From Ancylobacter pratisalsi (GTDB lineage Bacteria; Pseudomonadota; Alphaproteobacteria; Rhizobiales; Xanthobacteraceae), in the NCBI RefSeq assembly GCF_010669125.1, contig NZ_CP048631.1, positions 62,001-126,000 on the forward strand: a stretch of 64,000 nucleotides of DNA, given 5' to 3'. Of the stretch, positions 25,118-33,746 are shown piece after piece (positions within the stretch are counted from its first letter, which is position 1; each line of letters opens with the position of its first letter). The notes below the pieces were generated by a model. The model searched no databases and was not told the origin of the DNA. It worked only from the letters and a program-made list of their open reading frames with translations. Position numbers and translations under genes: made by a program.

Positions 25118-25798
25118 ATGGATCACAGACATGCGCCCTTCATCAACCCGGCCGTCGTCGCCTCCTACGCGGCCGATGCCCCTCGCAAGGTGCCCGGGTT
25201 GGCCGATCTCCATCGCATGGTGATGTTGCTTCTTGCCGAAGGGGCGCCGGGAGACGCGCATATACTCGTTGTCGGCGCGGGAGGCGGCATGGAAATAAAG
25301 GCCATGGCCGAGGCACAACCGGCATGGCGTTTCACCGGCGTCGATCCCTCACCCGCAATGCTGGACCTCGCGCGCCAAACGGTTGCGCCTGTTGCGGATC
25401 GTGTCGATCTGATCCAGGGCATCATCGATCAGGCGCCCGAAGGCTACTTCTATGGCGCGACATGCCTGCTCACACTGCATCACCTCGACCGAAACGAGCG
25501 ACTGCGAACGTTGAAGGAGATTCGCCGCCGTCTCGGGCCGGGCGCCAGGCTTGTGACCGCGGCGCACTCGGCACCTGGTCCTGACCCCGAACGGTGGATG
25601 GCGCGTTCGGTCGCCTTTGGCGATCGCGACGGCCCCGACAGGGCCAAGGCGGCAGCCATTGGCAGGATGATGATGGAGCGTCTGCCGCTGCTGACGCCGG
25701 CCCAGGAAGAAGACATGCTGCGCGAGGCAGGGTTCACTGACGTAGAGCTGTTTTACGCCGCCTTCTCGTTCCGCGGCTGGGTCGGCACTGCTGGCTGA
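25118..25798 (+). CDS. class I SAM-dependent methyltransferase
   Basis: 226 residues. Motif I is ILVVGAGGGMEIKAMAEAQP, motif II FTGVDPSPAMLDLARQTV, motif III region CLLTLHHLDRNERLRTLKEI, and a motif IV-like GARLVTAAHSAPG. It resembles UbiE/trans-aconitate-type small-molecule methyltransferases. The divergent Rrf2 regulator and the paired operators suggest controlled expression. Substrate unknown; no partner gene follows before the chromate genes on the other strand. Confidence 0.82.
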   Translation: MDHRHAPFINPAVVASYAADAPRKVPGLADLHRMVMLLLAEGAPGDAHILVVGAGGGMEIKAMAEAQPAWRFTGVDPSPAMLDLARQTVAPVADRVDLIQGIIDQAPEGYFYGATCLLTLHHLDRNERLRTLKEIRRRLGPGARLVTAAHSAPGPDPERWMARSVAFGDRDGPDRAKAAAIGRMMMERLPLLTPAQEEDMLREAGFTDVELFYAAFSFRGWVGTAG

Positions 25799-26051
25799 CG
25801 CCAATGACGCGCCCCCGTGAGCTACGGCGCGGTATGGGCGCTTGACTATACACCTTATACCTTAGCGGCGTTTAGCGATCGGCGGGCCCCGCCCGACGAA
25901 GATGAGCACTCGGGCGCCATCAAGCAACGGCACTGACTTTCGATGCCTTTGCGCAGGTCGCGTGGTGGTGCGAGTGTTCTGAGACGGTGGCTTCCGAATC
26001 CATTATCCAGGCTTCGGGAGGTGAAGTCTCGTCTCTATTTCCGTTATAGCG

Positions 26052-27452
26052 TCAAGACGGCAGCATTTGGAGCGCAACACCCGCTGCCGCACACACTGCC
26101 AGTGTCGGGATCATGCCGACCTTGAAGCGGAGCATGGCGACCATGGCGCCAGCGGCCAGCAGCGCGGCGCGCCAATCGATGGACGAGAGCACGGGCAGCT
26201 CCGGTCCTATCCCGAAGAACTCAAATGCCCGCACCTCCCGAAAAACCACATGAATCGCAAACCACAGGGCAAGATTCATGACCACGCCGACGACAGCGGC
26301 GGTGATGGCGGACAACGCCGCCGAAACCGCCCGGTTGCCGCGTAGAGCTTCGGCATAGGGCGCGCCGGCGAAAATGAACAGGAACGACGGCGCGAACACC
26401 ACCCATGTGGTCAGCAGGGTGCCAAACCCTCCCGCCACCAACGGATCGAGCGGACCCGGGGCCCGGTAAGCGGCGAGAAAACCGACGAACTGCAGCACCA
26501 GAATCAGCGGCCCCGGCGTGGTTTCGGCGAGCCCGAGGCCATCGACCATCTCGCCCGGCGCCAGCCAGCCAAAGCTGTCGACGGCGGCCTGCGCCACATA
26601 GGTCAACACCGCATAGGCCCCACCGAAGGTCACGACGCCCATGGTCGCGAAGAAGGTGCCGAGCTGCGTCCACAGACTGGAACCGCCGGTCGCTAGCCAC
26701 AGGAGCAGCACCGGGGCGAGCCAGATGGCAAGCCACAGAACCACGACGCGGATGGTGCGTCGCGTCGAGGGTATTGCATGGGTCAGCTGCCCGCGGTCGA
26801 ACATGCGGTCGATCACGCCATGGGTGTCGGCGGGTTGGCTTTTCCCACCATGTCCGCCGCCGGCGAAGACCGCTGGGGCGTGCCGGCTCCCGAGCCAGCC
26901 AACAAGCCCGGCGGCGAGAATGATGATGGGAAACGGTATGCGCAGCAGGTAAATGCCGAGGAAGGCGGCCACCGCGATGCCGATCATCACGCGGTTTTTC
27001 AGCGCCCGCCTGCCGATGCGCATAACGGCCTCCACGACGACCGCGAGGACCGCCGCCTTGACGCCGAAGAACATGGCGTCGATCAGCGGCACGTGTCGGT
27101 AGACGACATACAGGACGCTCAAGCCAAACATGACCAGCGCGCCCGGCAGGATGAAGAGAACGCTGGCAACGAGACCGCCCAGGGTTCGGTGCATCAGCCA
27201 GCCAATATAGGTGGCGAGCTGCTGGGCTTCCGGGCCGGGCAGCACCATGCAGTAGTTGAGGGCGTGCAGAAAGCGCTGCTCGCCGATCCAGCGGCGGTCC
27301 TCGACCAGCTCCTTGTGCATCAGGGCGATTTGACCGGCCGGGCCGCCGAAGCTGAGAAGGCCGATGCGCGCCCACACTTTGGTGGCTTCGCGGAAGGACG
27401 GAACGGCGCAGTCGCTCGCGGACGCCGCCACATCAGTGGTGGATGTCGACAT
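26052..27452 (-). CDS. chrA: chromate efflux transporter ChrA (two-domain)
   Basis: 466 residues from ATG 27452 with GGGAGG as ribosome site; the GTG at 27467 overlapping chrB is less likely. Two homologous CHR domains are seen: FREATKVWARIGLLSFGGPA with GQIALMHKELVEDRRWI, and the second half LGTFFATMGVVTFGGAYAVL with PGEMVDGLGLAETTPGPLIL. It has about 10-12 membrane helices and exports chromate. It is last in a minus-strand run after chrB. Confidence 0.93.
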   Translation of the reverse strand: MSTSTTDVAASASDCAVPSFREATKVWARIGLLSFGGPAGQIALMHKELVEDRRWIGEQRFLHALNYCMVLPGPEAQQLATYIGWLMHRTLGGLVASVLFILPGALVMFGLSVLYVVYRHVPLIDAMFFGVKAAVLAVVVEAVMRIGRRALKNRVMIGIAVAAFLGIYLLRIPFPIIILAAGLVGWLGSRHAPAVFAGGGHGGKSQPADTHGVIDRMFDRGQLTHAIPSTRRTIRVVVLWLAIWLAPVLLLWLATGGSSLWTQLGTFFATMGVVTFGGAYAVLTYVAQAAVDSFGWLAPGEMVDGLGLAETTPGPLILVLQFVGFLAAYRAPGPLDPLVAGGFGTLLTTWVVFAPSFLFIFAGAPYAEALRGNRAVSAALSAITAAVVGVVMNLALWFAIHVVFREVRAFEFFGIGPELPVLSSIDWRAALLAAGAMVAMLRFKVGMIPTLAVCAAAGVALQMLPS

Positions 27453-27463
27453 GGTCGCCTCCC

Positions 27464-28282
27464 TCACGCCGGGTTCGAGCGGGATGGCCAGTCATGGGTC
27501 TCCTCGGTCGCGTCGCGGCACCAGCGGTAGAAGGCGTCATAGAGCGTCACGCCGGCGTCGAGCTGTTCGAGGTCGTCGCGAAACATGCGCGACAGTCCCA
27601 GGGAGGCGGCAAGGAAGCCGGCCGCCTGCGGAACGAGGTCGAGCCTGTCCGTGTCGGCGGCGCGCACAATGTCGGCCAGCCGCTCCAGCGGCGTGCAGGA
27701 GAGGCCAAACTCTTCGATCATGGTGTCGAAGCTGCAGCGATCGCCCCGGTGGCTCCAGAACACACCGTCAATGTCGAAGGGGGTCGCATCGAATTGATCG
27801 GCAACGGCGGCAACCTCGGAGGCGCCGACGAAGAGGAATATGGCCGACGGGTCGACGAACCGCCGGATCAACCACGGGCAGGCGATACGGTCGACCTTGG
27901 GGCGCGCGCGCGTGACCCAGACGGTTCGTCCAGCCGCGTCCGGCACGGGCAGCCTGTCAGGTTTGACGAGCAGTCCTCCAGCGGCACTCCACGCCTCGAA
28001 GCCGCCTTCGAGCGTTTCGGCCCGGACGCCCGATTGGCGGAGCCATGCCGCCGTGCCCTGCGCCAGCTTGCCGCCCTTCTGGCAAACCACAACCACCTCA
28101 CGGCCGGCGAATTGCGAGGCCCAGGACGGCACAGCCTGCGCCTCGTATCGGGCTGCGCCCGGCAGTCGGCGCGGGTCCGCGTCGATGTCCTCTCTCATAC
28201 GCACGTCGATGATGGCGGGCGCGCCCGGAAGACCGATAAGGCGGGAGAGCTGGGAAACGGTGATTTCAGTGTTTGACGGCAT
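27464..28282 (-). CDS. chrB: rhodanese-ChrB fusion, chromate resistance protein
   Basis: 272 residues from ATG 28282. Residues about 1-110 are a rhodanese domain (ITVSQLSRLIGLPGAPAIID, GREVVVVCQKGGKLAQGTA with the active-site Cys, LEGGFEAWSAAGG). The rest is the ChrB C-terminal domain (VTRARPKVDRIACPWLIRRF, VDPSAIFLFV, GDRCSFDTMIEEFGL, MFRDDLEQLDAGVTLYDAFY). The classical N-terminal DNA-binding half of ChrB is replaced by rhodanese, so it may act on chromate or sulfur chemistry rather than as the regulator. It is 11 bp upstream of chrA. Confidence 0.88.
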   Translation of the reverse strand: MPSNTEITVSQLSRLIGLPGAPAIIDVRMREDIDADPRRLPGAARYEAQAVPSWASQFAGREVVVVCQKGGKLAQGTAAWLRQSGVRAETLEGGFEAWSAAGGLLVKPDRLPVPDAAGRTVWVTRARPKVDRIACPWLIRRFVDPSAIFLFVGASEVAAVADQFDATPFDIDGVFWSHRGDRCSFDTMIEEFGLSCTPLERLADIVRAADTDRLDLVPQAAGFLAASLGLSRMFRDDLEQLDAGVTLYDAFYRWCRDATEETHDWPSRSNPA

Positions 28283-28408
28283 GAGCGTCCATCCCATTTG
28301 TCAGGGAACATGGACGCGATCTTTGGGCTGTCGCCTCACGGGGCAATCGCGAATAACCCCTTGTGTCCGCTTCTAGCTGAACTCGTCCGTCGACCGCAAG
28401 CCGCGCGA

Positions 28409-29134
28409 TCAGCGCAGCCACACTTCTCTCAAGGCAACCGCCAGCAACACAAGCCCGGCAGCGGCCTCGATGAACCGCGCCGAGCGGTCCAGGAGCGTCG
28501 CCCGATGCGCCAGCAGCCGCATCAGTCGGTCGCGGAACAGGATCGTCGCGATAGCGACCGTGGACAGGGTCAGCGCGACGCCGAGCATCATCGTGAAGGC
28601 GAAGGCGATCCCCGCCTCCGGCACGCCACGGGAGATGGCAAAGGTCATCACGAAAAGCGTCAATGGACAGGGGATGAGGCCGGCCATGACGCCGACCATC
28701 AGGCCCTCGCCGTGCGCGTGGACATGCCCTCGCGGGCGCAAGGCCCGCCACACCATCCACAGGCCGATGATGCCGAGAAGTGCGCGGCTGACATCTTCAA
28801 GAACAGGCGCGCGGCCGACACTGCCCAGGGAGGCGGAGATCAGCGGGAGCGCCAGAAGGGCGATCAGCACCGACATCAGTACATGGGTAAACGAGAGCGC
28901 CAGAGAGACCCCCAACCCGCGCAGCATGCCGAGCCGGGAGCCCGCCAGATAGGTCGCCAGGATCGTCTTGCTATGTCCCGGGGTCAGCGCATGCGCGGCG
29001 CCGAACAGGATCCCCATCGGCAGGTAGAGCACGAACGCCCCCCAGCCGCCCGCACCCGCGACATCGCGGATCTGTGCGGCGAACGCCTGATAGATTTCCT
29101 GCTGGAACCCGACAATGAGCTGCCAGAAGGCCAT
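28409..29134 (-). CDS. NicO-family nickel/cobalt exporter
   Basis: 241 residues from ATG 29134. Metal-transport motifs are AAHALTPGHSKTILATYLAG (first HxxPGHSK helix) and GLIPCPLTLFVMTFAI (second). A short His-rich loop (RPRGHVHAHGEGL) separates the halves. About six membrane helices. It resembles NicO/RcnA proteins. The start is 3 bp downstream of the DedA-like stop, in the same minus-strand operon. Confidence 0.85.
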   Translation of the reverse strand: MAFWQLIVGFQQEIYQAFAAQIRDVAGAGGWGAFVLYLPMGILFGAAHALTPGHSKTILATYLAGSRLGMLRGLGVSLALSFTHVLMSVLIALLALPLISASLGSVGRAPVLEDVSRALLGIIGLWMVWRALRPRGHVHAHGEGLMVGVMAGLIPCPLTLFVMTFAISRGVPEAGIAFAFTMMLGVALTLSTVAIATILFRDRLMRLLAHRATLLDRSARFIEAAAGLVLLAVALREVWLR

Positions 29135-29136
29135 GA

Positions 29137-29574
29137 TCAGCCCAGCCCCAGCGTGACGGCGGCAAGAATCAGGTAGCGCCCGACCTTGGCCAGGGTCACG
29201 AGGATGAGGAAAATCGGCAGCGGCTCGCGCAGCACACCGGCAATGACGGTCAGCGGATCCCCGATGACAGGGGCCCAGCTGAGAAGCAGGGACCATTTGC
29301 CGTAGCGGCGATACCAGCTCTCCGCGCGCGCCAGAGCGGCGGGCTTTACCGGAAACCATTTCCGGTCGCGAAAACGGTGAATGCCGCGCCCGAGCAGCCA
29401 GTTGATGACCGACCCCAGCACATTGCCGAGGCTCGCCACTCCCACCAGCGCCCAGGGCGGATAGTCGGTCGTCAGCAGCAGTCCGACCAGAACGGCTTCG
29501 GATTGCATCGGCAGGATTGTCGCCGCGACCAGTGCGCTGAAGAACAGGCTGGCATAGGCCGCAAGCTCCGTCAT
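29137..29574 (-). CDS. YqaA/DedA-like small membrane protein of the nickel operon
   Basis: 145 residues from ATG 29574. It is hydrophobic with the VTT/SNARE-associated motif (ASLGNVLGSVINWLLGRGIH, WFPVKPAALARAESWYRRYG, LLLSWAPVIGDPLTVIAGVL). Proteins of this size and type accompany nickel-resistance clusters of the ncrABCY kind, where the role is unclear. It lies 25 bp after the MFS gene. Confidence 0.75.
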   Translation of the reverse strand: MTELAAYASLFFSALVAATILPMQSEAVLVGLLLTTDYPPWALVGVASLGNVLGSVINWLLGRGIHRFRDRKWFPVKPAALARAESWYRRYGKWSLLLSWAPVIGDPLTVIAGVLREPLPIFLILVTLAKVGRYLILAAVTLGLG

Positions 29575-29599
29575 GGTCGGCCGCGGCCGGCAGGGAGCA

Positions 29600-30919
29600 T
29601 CATGGGTGCGGCCATTCCGTGTGGTGGCGGTCGATGACAAACACATGGCTGTGGCGATGGCCGCCGGCAACGGGAACAGCGCCAGCCAGATGGGGATCAT
29701 CCTCCGCCAGCGCGCCGTGGACATGCTCCAGCTCATCGGGATCTCTCGCCGGCCACAGCCGCAACGCGGCGAGAACGGCGAACCCGGCCAGAAGGGCAAG
29801 CATGGCGGACGTGCCCGGCAGGCCGATGCTCGCGCCCAGCCAGCCGGCAAGGGGATAGGTGATCAGCCAGCAGGCATGCGACAGCGCGAACTGCGCCGCG
29901 AAGAGCGAGGGACGGTCCTCAGGCCGCGAGGAGCGGCGCAGCAGACGGCCCGAGGGCGTCTGCACCAGCGAATAGCCAAGCCCCAGCAGGAACCAGAGCG
30001 GCAGCACGAATGCGTAGCTGTGGAGCGCGGACCCGACCAGAAGCCCCGCGACCAACACCCCGGCGCCGGCGAGCATGGCGGTGCGGTCAGGAACCGTCTC
30101 CAGCAGTCGCGGCAGTACGAGCGCCGCCACCATCGAGCCGCCACCGAAGGCGGCGAGCGCCAGTGCAGCGGCGCTCTGGTCGAGGCCCAGCACCGCCTGA
30201 ACCAGAACCACGGTGTTGACGATGACCATGGCGCTGGCCGCCGCGACGGCAAGGTTCAGCGCCAGCAGGCCGCGCAGGCGCGGCGTTGCCAGATAGATGC
30301 GGATGCCGCGCGTGGTCCTGTTGTAAATGCCCCGCTTCTCTCCCGCCTGCGGGCTCGGCAGGACCACCGAGACCACGAGGGCGGCCGAGGCGAGGAAGCC
30401 GACGACGGTGCCGGCGAACAGGCTGTGAAAGCTGATCAGCGTGAGCAGGGCGGCGGCCAGCATAGGGCTGACCAGGCTTTCGAGGTCATAGGCGAGCCGG
30501 GACAGCGAGAGCGCGCGGGTATAGTCGCGCTCATCCGGCAGGACATCGGGGATCGTCGCCTGAAAGGTCGGCGTGAATCCGGCGGACGCCGACTGCAGCA
30601 CGAAGATCAGCACATAAACCTGCCAGATCTCGCTCACAAAGGGCAGCAGGAGCGCGACGGCGGCACGAACCAGATCCAGCGAAACCAGCGTCGTCCGTCG
30701 CGGCAGTCGCTCGGCAAAGGCGGCGGCAACCGGCGCGACGCCGACATAGGCGATCATCTTGATCGCAAGTGCCGTGCCCAGCACCGCCCCCGCATTCGCC
30801 CCCGCCAAGTCATAGGCGAGAAGGCCGAGGGCCACGGTCGCCAGCCCGGTCCCGATCAGGGCAATGACCTGGGCGAGGAACAGGTGCCGGTATGTCCGGT
30901 TGGCAAGGACAGCGAGCAT
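29600..30919 (-). CDS. MFS exporter with His-rich C-terminus, NreB/NcrC-like nickel resistance
   Basis: 439 residues and 12 membrane helices of an MFS transporter (LANRTYRHLFLAQVIALIGT, AFAERLPRRTTLVSLDLVRA, LPDERDYTRALSLSRLAYDL). The last 40 residues are histidine-rich (HVHGALAEDDPHLAGAVPVA, GGHRHSHVFVIDRHHTEWPH), the hallmark of NreB-type nickel exporters. It follows rcnA by 3 bp. It is expected to pump Ni(II) (and possibly Co(II)) from the cytoplasm. Confidence 0.85.
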   Translation of the reverse strand: MLAVLANRTYRHLFLAQVIALIGTGLATVALGLLAYDLAGANAGAVLGTALAIKMIAYVGVAPVAAAFAERLPRRTTLVSLDLVRAAVALLLPFVSEIWQVYVLIFVLQSASAGFTPTFQATIPDVLPDERDYTRALSLSRLAYDLESLVSPMLAAALLTLISFHSLFAGTVVGFLASAALVVSVVLPSPQAGEKRGIYNRTTRGIRIYLATPRLRGLLALNLAVAAASAMVIVNTVVLVQAVLGLDQSAAALALAAFGGGSMVAALVLPRLLETVPDRTAMLAGAGVLVAGLLVGSALHSYAFVLPLWFLLGLGYSLVQTPSGRLLRRSSRPEDRPSLFAAQFALSHACWLITYPLAGWLGASIGLPGTSAMLALLAGFAVLAALRLWPARDPDELEHVHGALAEDDPHLAGAVPVAGGHRHSHVFVIDRHHTEWPHP

Positions 30920-30922
30920 GGT

Positions 30923-32131
30923 TCACACCGCCGGCGTGCTGGCGAGCGCGGCGATGCCGCTCCAGCCATGCCAGCCGACATAAAGGCCGACCACGACCAG
31001 CAACAGGCCGGAGACATAGGGCGCACGCCGGGCAAAGGTGGAGAACCAGGTGAACCGCTTGCTCGCATGCTGCACGCTGAGCGCCGCCGCCGCACCGACC
31101 GCCACCAGCGTGAGGGCGAGCCCGATCGAGAAGCACAGCACCAGCCCGAAGCCGAGGGTGAACTCCTTGAGCTGGAGGCACAGCAGCAGCACGGTGATGG
31201 CCGCCGGGCAGGGAATGAGGCCGCCGGTCAGGCCGAACAGCACGATCTGCCAGGTCGTCACCTTGCGGTCGGCGAAACGCTTGCGGATGTCGTTGGCGTG
31301 GGCAAGCTCATGGGCGTCCTGGTAGCCGTCGGTGCCAAGCTCGAGCCCGCGCATTTCCTCGTGCAGATGGTCGTGGCCCTGCGTGCTCTTGAGGAACGAC
31401 ACGTCAAAATCATGCGAATGGTTGCCGTGGCCAAGGGCGAGACGGACCATGAAATCGACGGGCATCGGAACGGCCGCGACGCTCTCGATATAGCCGCCAC
31501 GTTCGGCGAAGGCGAAGGTCTGGACGCGCCCGTCGGGCCGCTCGGTGGTCAGCTTCACCTCGTCGGCCGCCCAGGGCTTGCCGCGCTCCGGCCGGAAACG
31601 CCAATGCGCGTCGCCATGACCGTGGTCGTGCAGCTCAAGCTTGTGCAGGCCGTGCCCGGTGTCGATCAGCCGGATATCGGAGGCGGGATGGGCATGGGCG
31701 TCATGGCCATGGTGATGGTCATGGCCGTGGTCATGACCGTCCCCGTGATGGCCATGGCTGTGCCCGCTCGCCAGCTTCGCCTGTCGCTGGTCCTCATAGG
31801 TGCGCCACAGCATCCAGATAGCCATCGCCACGATGATGATCGCCGAGACGAGCTGCAGATAGGGCTCGAATGTCTCGGGCGCGATGCCCTGCCATATAGA
31901 CATGCCGCCGATGGCGATGACCCAGACCACCATGGTGTGCGACACGGTGGCCGCCAGGCCGAGTAGGACCGCCTGCGCCACGGTTCCGCGCACCGCGACG
32001 ATGAAGGCGGCCATCATGGTCTTGGAATGGCCCGGCTCCAGCCCGTGCAGCGCGCCGAGCAGGATGGCGCTCGGAATGAACAGCCAGGCGTTCCCCGCCC
32101 CCTGCTGCAGTAGTTCGGCAAAGGGCGTCAT
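30923..32131 (-). CDS. nickel/cobalt exporter RcnA/NcrA-like
   Basis: 402 residues from ATG 32131. The first metal motif is LLGALHGLEPGHSKTMMAAF, the second GGLIPCPAAITVLLLCLQL. The large central loop is extremely His-rich (GHSHGHHGDGHDHGHDHHHG, then HDAHAHPAS) and contains an extra soluble segment before HSHDFDVSFLKSTQGHDHLH. About seven membrane helices. It is first after the regulator gene (7-bp gap), so metal-induced expression is expected. Confidence 0.9.
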   Translation of the reverse strand: MTPFAELLQQGAGNAWLFIPSAILLGALHGLEPGHSKTMMAAFIVAVRGTVAQAVLLGLAATVSHTMVVWVIAIGGMSIWQGIAPETFEPYLQLVSAIIIVAMAIWMLWRTYEDQRQAKLASGHSHGHHGDGHDHGHDHHHGHDAHAHPASDIRLIDTGHGLHKLELHDHGHGDAHWRFRPERGKPWAADEVKLTTERPDGRVQTFAFAERGGYIESVAAVPMPVDFMVRLALGHGNHSHDFDVSFLKSTQGHDHLHEEMRGLELGTDGYQDAHELAHANDIRKRFADRKVTTWQIVLFGLTGGLIPCPAAITVLLLCLQLKEFTLGFGLVLCFSIGLALTLVAVGAAAALSVQHASKRFTWFSTFARRAPYVSGLLLVVVGLYVGWHGWSGIAALASTPAV

Positions 32132-32138
32132 GCGGTCC

Positions 32139-32420
32139 TCATAGGTATTTGATGATGTCCTTGAAATCGTCGATCGAACGGCGCTGGTCGCGCGGCAGCG
32201 GGGCGACGACCTCATCGAGGCAATGGTCGAGATGATCCTGGATCAGGGTCTTCTTCGCCTGCGTGATTGCCCTTTCGACCGCGTGGAGCTGCTGGGCGAT
32301 GTCCAGGCAGCTGCGGCCGGCCTCAAGCATCTCGATCACGCTGCGCAAATGACCATCCGCGCGCTTCAGCCGCTTGACGATTTCGGGATGCGTCTCATGG
32401 ATGTGCGGGTGATCGTTCAT
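32139..32420 (-). CDS. RcnR/CsoR-family metal-sensing repressor
   Basis: 93 residues, four-helix DUF156 protein. MNDHPHIHETHPEIVKRLKR has an N-terminal His cluster as in nickel/cobalt sensors; DGHLRSVIEMLEAGRSCLDI contains the family Cys; QLHAVERAITQAKKTLIQDH and LDHCLDEVV give the remaining ligands. It represses the nickel operon and is released by metal. Two G/C-tract inverted repeats 11 bp upstream are its likely operators and also face the divergent His-rich gene. Confidence 0.88.
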   Translation of the reverse strand: MNDHPHIHETHPEIVKRLKRADGHLRSVIEMLEAGRSCLDIAQQLHAVERAITQAKKTLIQDHLDHCLDEVVAPLPRDQRRSIDDFKDIIKYL

Positions 32421-32431
32421 TTCTATATCCT

Positions 32432-32471
32432 ATCCCCCTAGAGGGGTTATGTCGATCCCCCTGAGGGGGAT
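32432..32471. promoter_or_regulatory. two RcnR/CsoR-type operators
   Basis: CCCCCTAGAGGGG (32434-32446) and CCCCCTGAGGGGG (32457-32469), each flanked by AT, have centres 23 bp apart. C-tract/G-tract palindromes are the binding type of RcnR-like repressors. They lie in the 89-bp region between the divergent repressor gene and the His-rich gene. Confidence 0.8.
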
Positions 32472-32509
32472 AAAGACGGTTGCGTCTCAGGCCGGATGAC
32501 CTAGGGTTA

Positions 32510-32935
32510 ATGAACGATTCAGATTTTCGGCGATACCTATCCGTGATGACGCCTCGTGCCCGCACCGTCCTGCTTTGCGGCTTCCTCGCGCTTGTCATGG
32601 CGCTGGGGTCGGTGGCGGCGACCGTGCGAACCGCGCTGTCCCATAACCCTGTAGTTCTTCTCGCGATCGAGGCCGAGCGGCACGCGGCCCTCGCCCAGGA
32701 GATCGCCGACCACGGCCATTCCCATGACGAGGGCTGGCAGGACGAGCAGGCGCCCGGCCATTCCCATGGCCACGACCCCACTGATCACTCGCACGACGTT
32801 CCCAGCGCTCTTTCTGCGCTCGTCCAGATGACGCCGCCGGCATGGCGGGTCTGGAGCGTCGCGGTCCGGGATGCGCCTGCGGTGACGAAGACCTATCCCT
32901 TCGAGAAGCCTCCGAAACACGTCGTCACCGTGTGA
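32510..32935 (+). CDS. His-rich membrane-anchored periplasmic protein
   Basis: 141 residues from ATG 32510 (MNDSDFRRYL). One membrane segment (TVLLCGFLALVMALGSVAAT) is followed by an exported region with a His cluster (ADHGHSHDEGWQDEQ, APGHSHGHDPTDHSHD). Probably binds Ni(II)/Co(II) in the periplasm; no catalytic motif. It is first of three plus-strand genes sharing the divergent operators with the nickel repressor. Confidence 0.65.
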   Translation: MNDSDFRRYLSVMTPRARTVLLCGFLALVMALGSVAATVRTALSHNPVVLLAIEAERHAALAQEIADHGHSHDEGWQDEQAPGHSHGHDPTDHSHDVPSALSALVQMTPPAWRVWSVAVRDAPAVTKTYPFEKPPKHVVTV

Positions 32936-32984
32936 TCGCGGCCGCACACGCGGCCCCCCTCATCGACGACATTTCGGAGTTTCC

Positions 32985-33719
32985 ATGCATCCCACCTCTC
33001 GCGAGGGCCGGTTTGGCGTGCGCGCGTCGCTGACGCGGCTCGTCCATAGCCAAGGCCTTGCGCTTCTCCTGCTGCCGCTCACCGTGGCAACGGCCTTCGC
33101 CCATGCCGTGGCCGAAGGCGACAAGGGCTACATCCAGGAAATCACAGGCGTGCACCTGCTGCCCTTCGTCTATCTCGGCGCCAAGCACATGGTGACCGGC
33201 TATGATCACATCCTGTTCCTGCTGGGCGTGATCTTCTTCCTCTACAAGCTCAAGCACATCGCGATTTATGTCAGCCTGTTCGCCATCGGGCATTCGACGA
33301 CGATGCTGCTGGGCGTCTATTTCAACATAGGCATCAACAGCTACATCATCGATGCCATCATCGGCTTCTCGGTGGTCTACAAGGCGCTCGACAATCTCGG
33401 CGCCTTCCAGCGCTGGTTCGGCGTGCAGCCGGATTCAAAAGCGGCGACGCTGATCTTCGGCTTCCTGCACGGCTTCGGCCTGTCGACCAAGATCATCGAA
33501 TACGACATCTCGCCGGACGGCCTGTTACCGAACCTGCTCGCCTTCAATGTCGGCGTGGAAATCGGCCAGCTCCTCGCGCTCGCTGCGATCCTCATCGTCA
33601 TGAGCTACTGGCGCCGCACCGACAGCTTCTTCCGTCACGCCTACACCGCCAACGTCGTGATGATGACCGCCGGCTTCGTGCTGATCGGCTATCAAATCAC
33701 CGGCTGGTTCGTCGCGTGA
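32985..33719 (+). CDS. HupE/UreJ-like membrane protein
   Basis: 244 residues. After an N-terminal signal/anchor (GLALLLLPLTVATAFAHAVA) come HupE/UreJ_2-type helices with FVYLGAKHMVTGYDHILFLL, FAIGHSTTMLLGVYF, FLHGFGLSTKIIEYDI and FNVGVEIGQLLALAAILIV. The conserved His and Asp residues in HMxTGxDHxLF are those thought to handle nickel. Six to seven membrane helices. It lies 49 bp after the His-rich gene and is likely part of nickel homeostasis; import or export cannot be told. Confidence 0.85.
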   Translation: MHPTSREGRFGVRASLTRLVHSQGLALLLLPLTVATAFAHAVAEGDKGYIQEITGVHLLPFVYLGAKHMVTGYDHILFLLGVIFFLYKLKHIAIYVSLFAIGHSTTMLLGVYFNIGINSYIIDAIIGFSVVYKALDNLGAFQRWFGVQPDSKAATLIFGFLHGFGLSTKIIEYDISPDGLLPNLLAFNVGVEIGQLLALAAILIVMSYWRRTDSFFRHAYTANVVMMTAGFVLIGYQITGWFVA

Positions 33720-33746
33720 CCCCTCCCAATTCAAGGACGTACTGAC

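Noticed and set aside
28266..28760. Minus-strand frame of 164 codons overlapping the NicO-type gene
   Set aside because: Arg/Pro-rich shadow of the exporter frame with no family resemblance.
29573..31966. Very long plus-strand frame of 797 codons
   Set aside because: Antisense to the MFS and RcnA genes; the Gln/Arg/His-rich composition is typical of a shadow frame in high-GC DNA.
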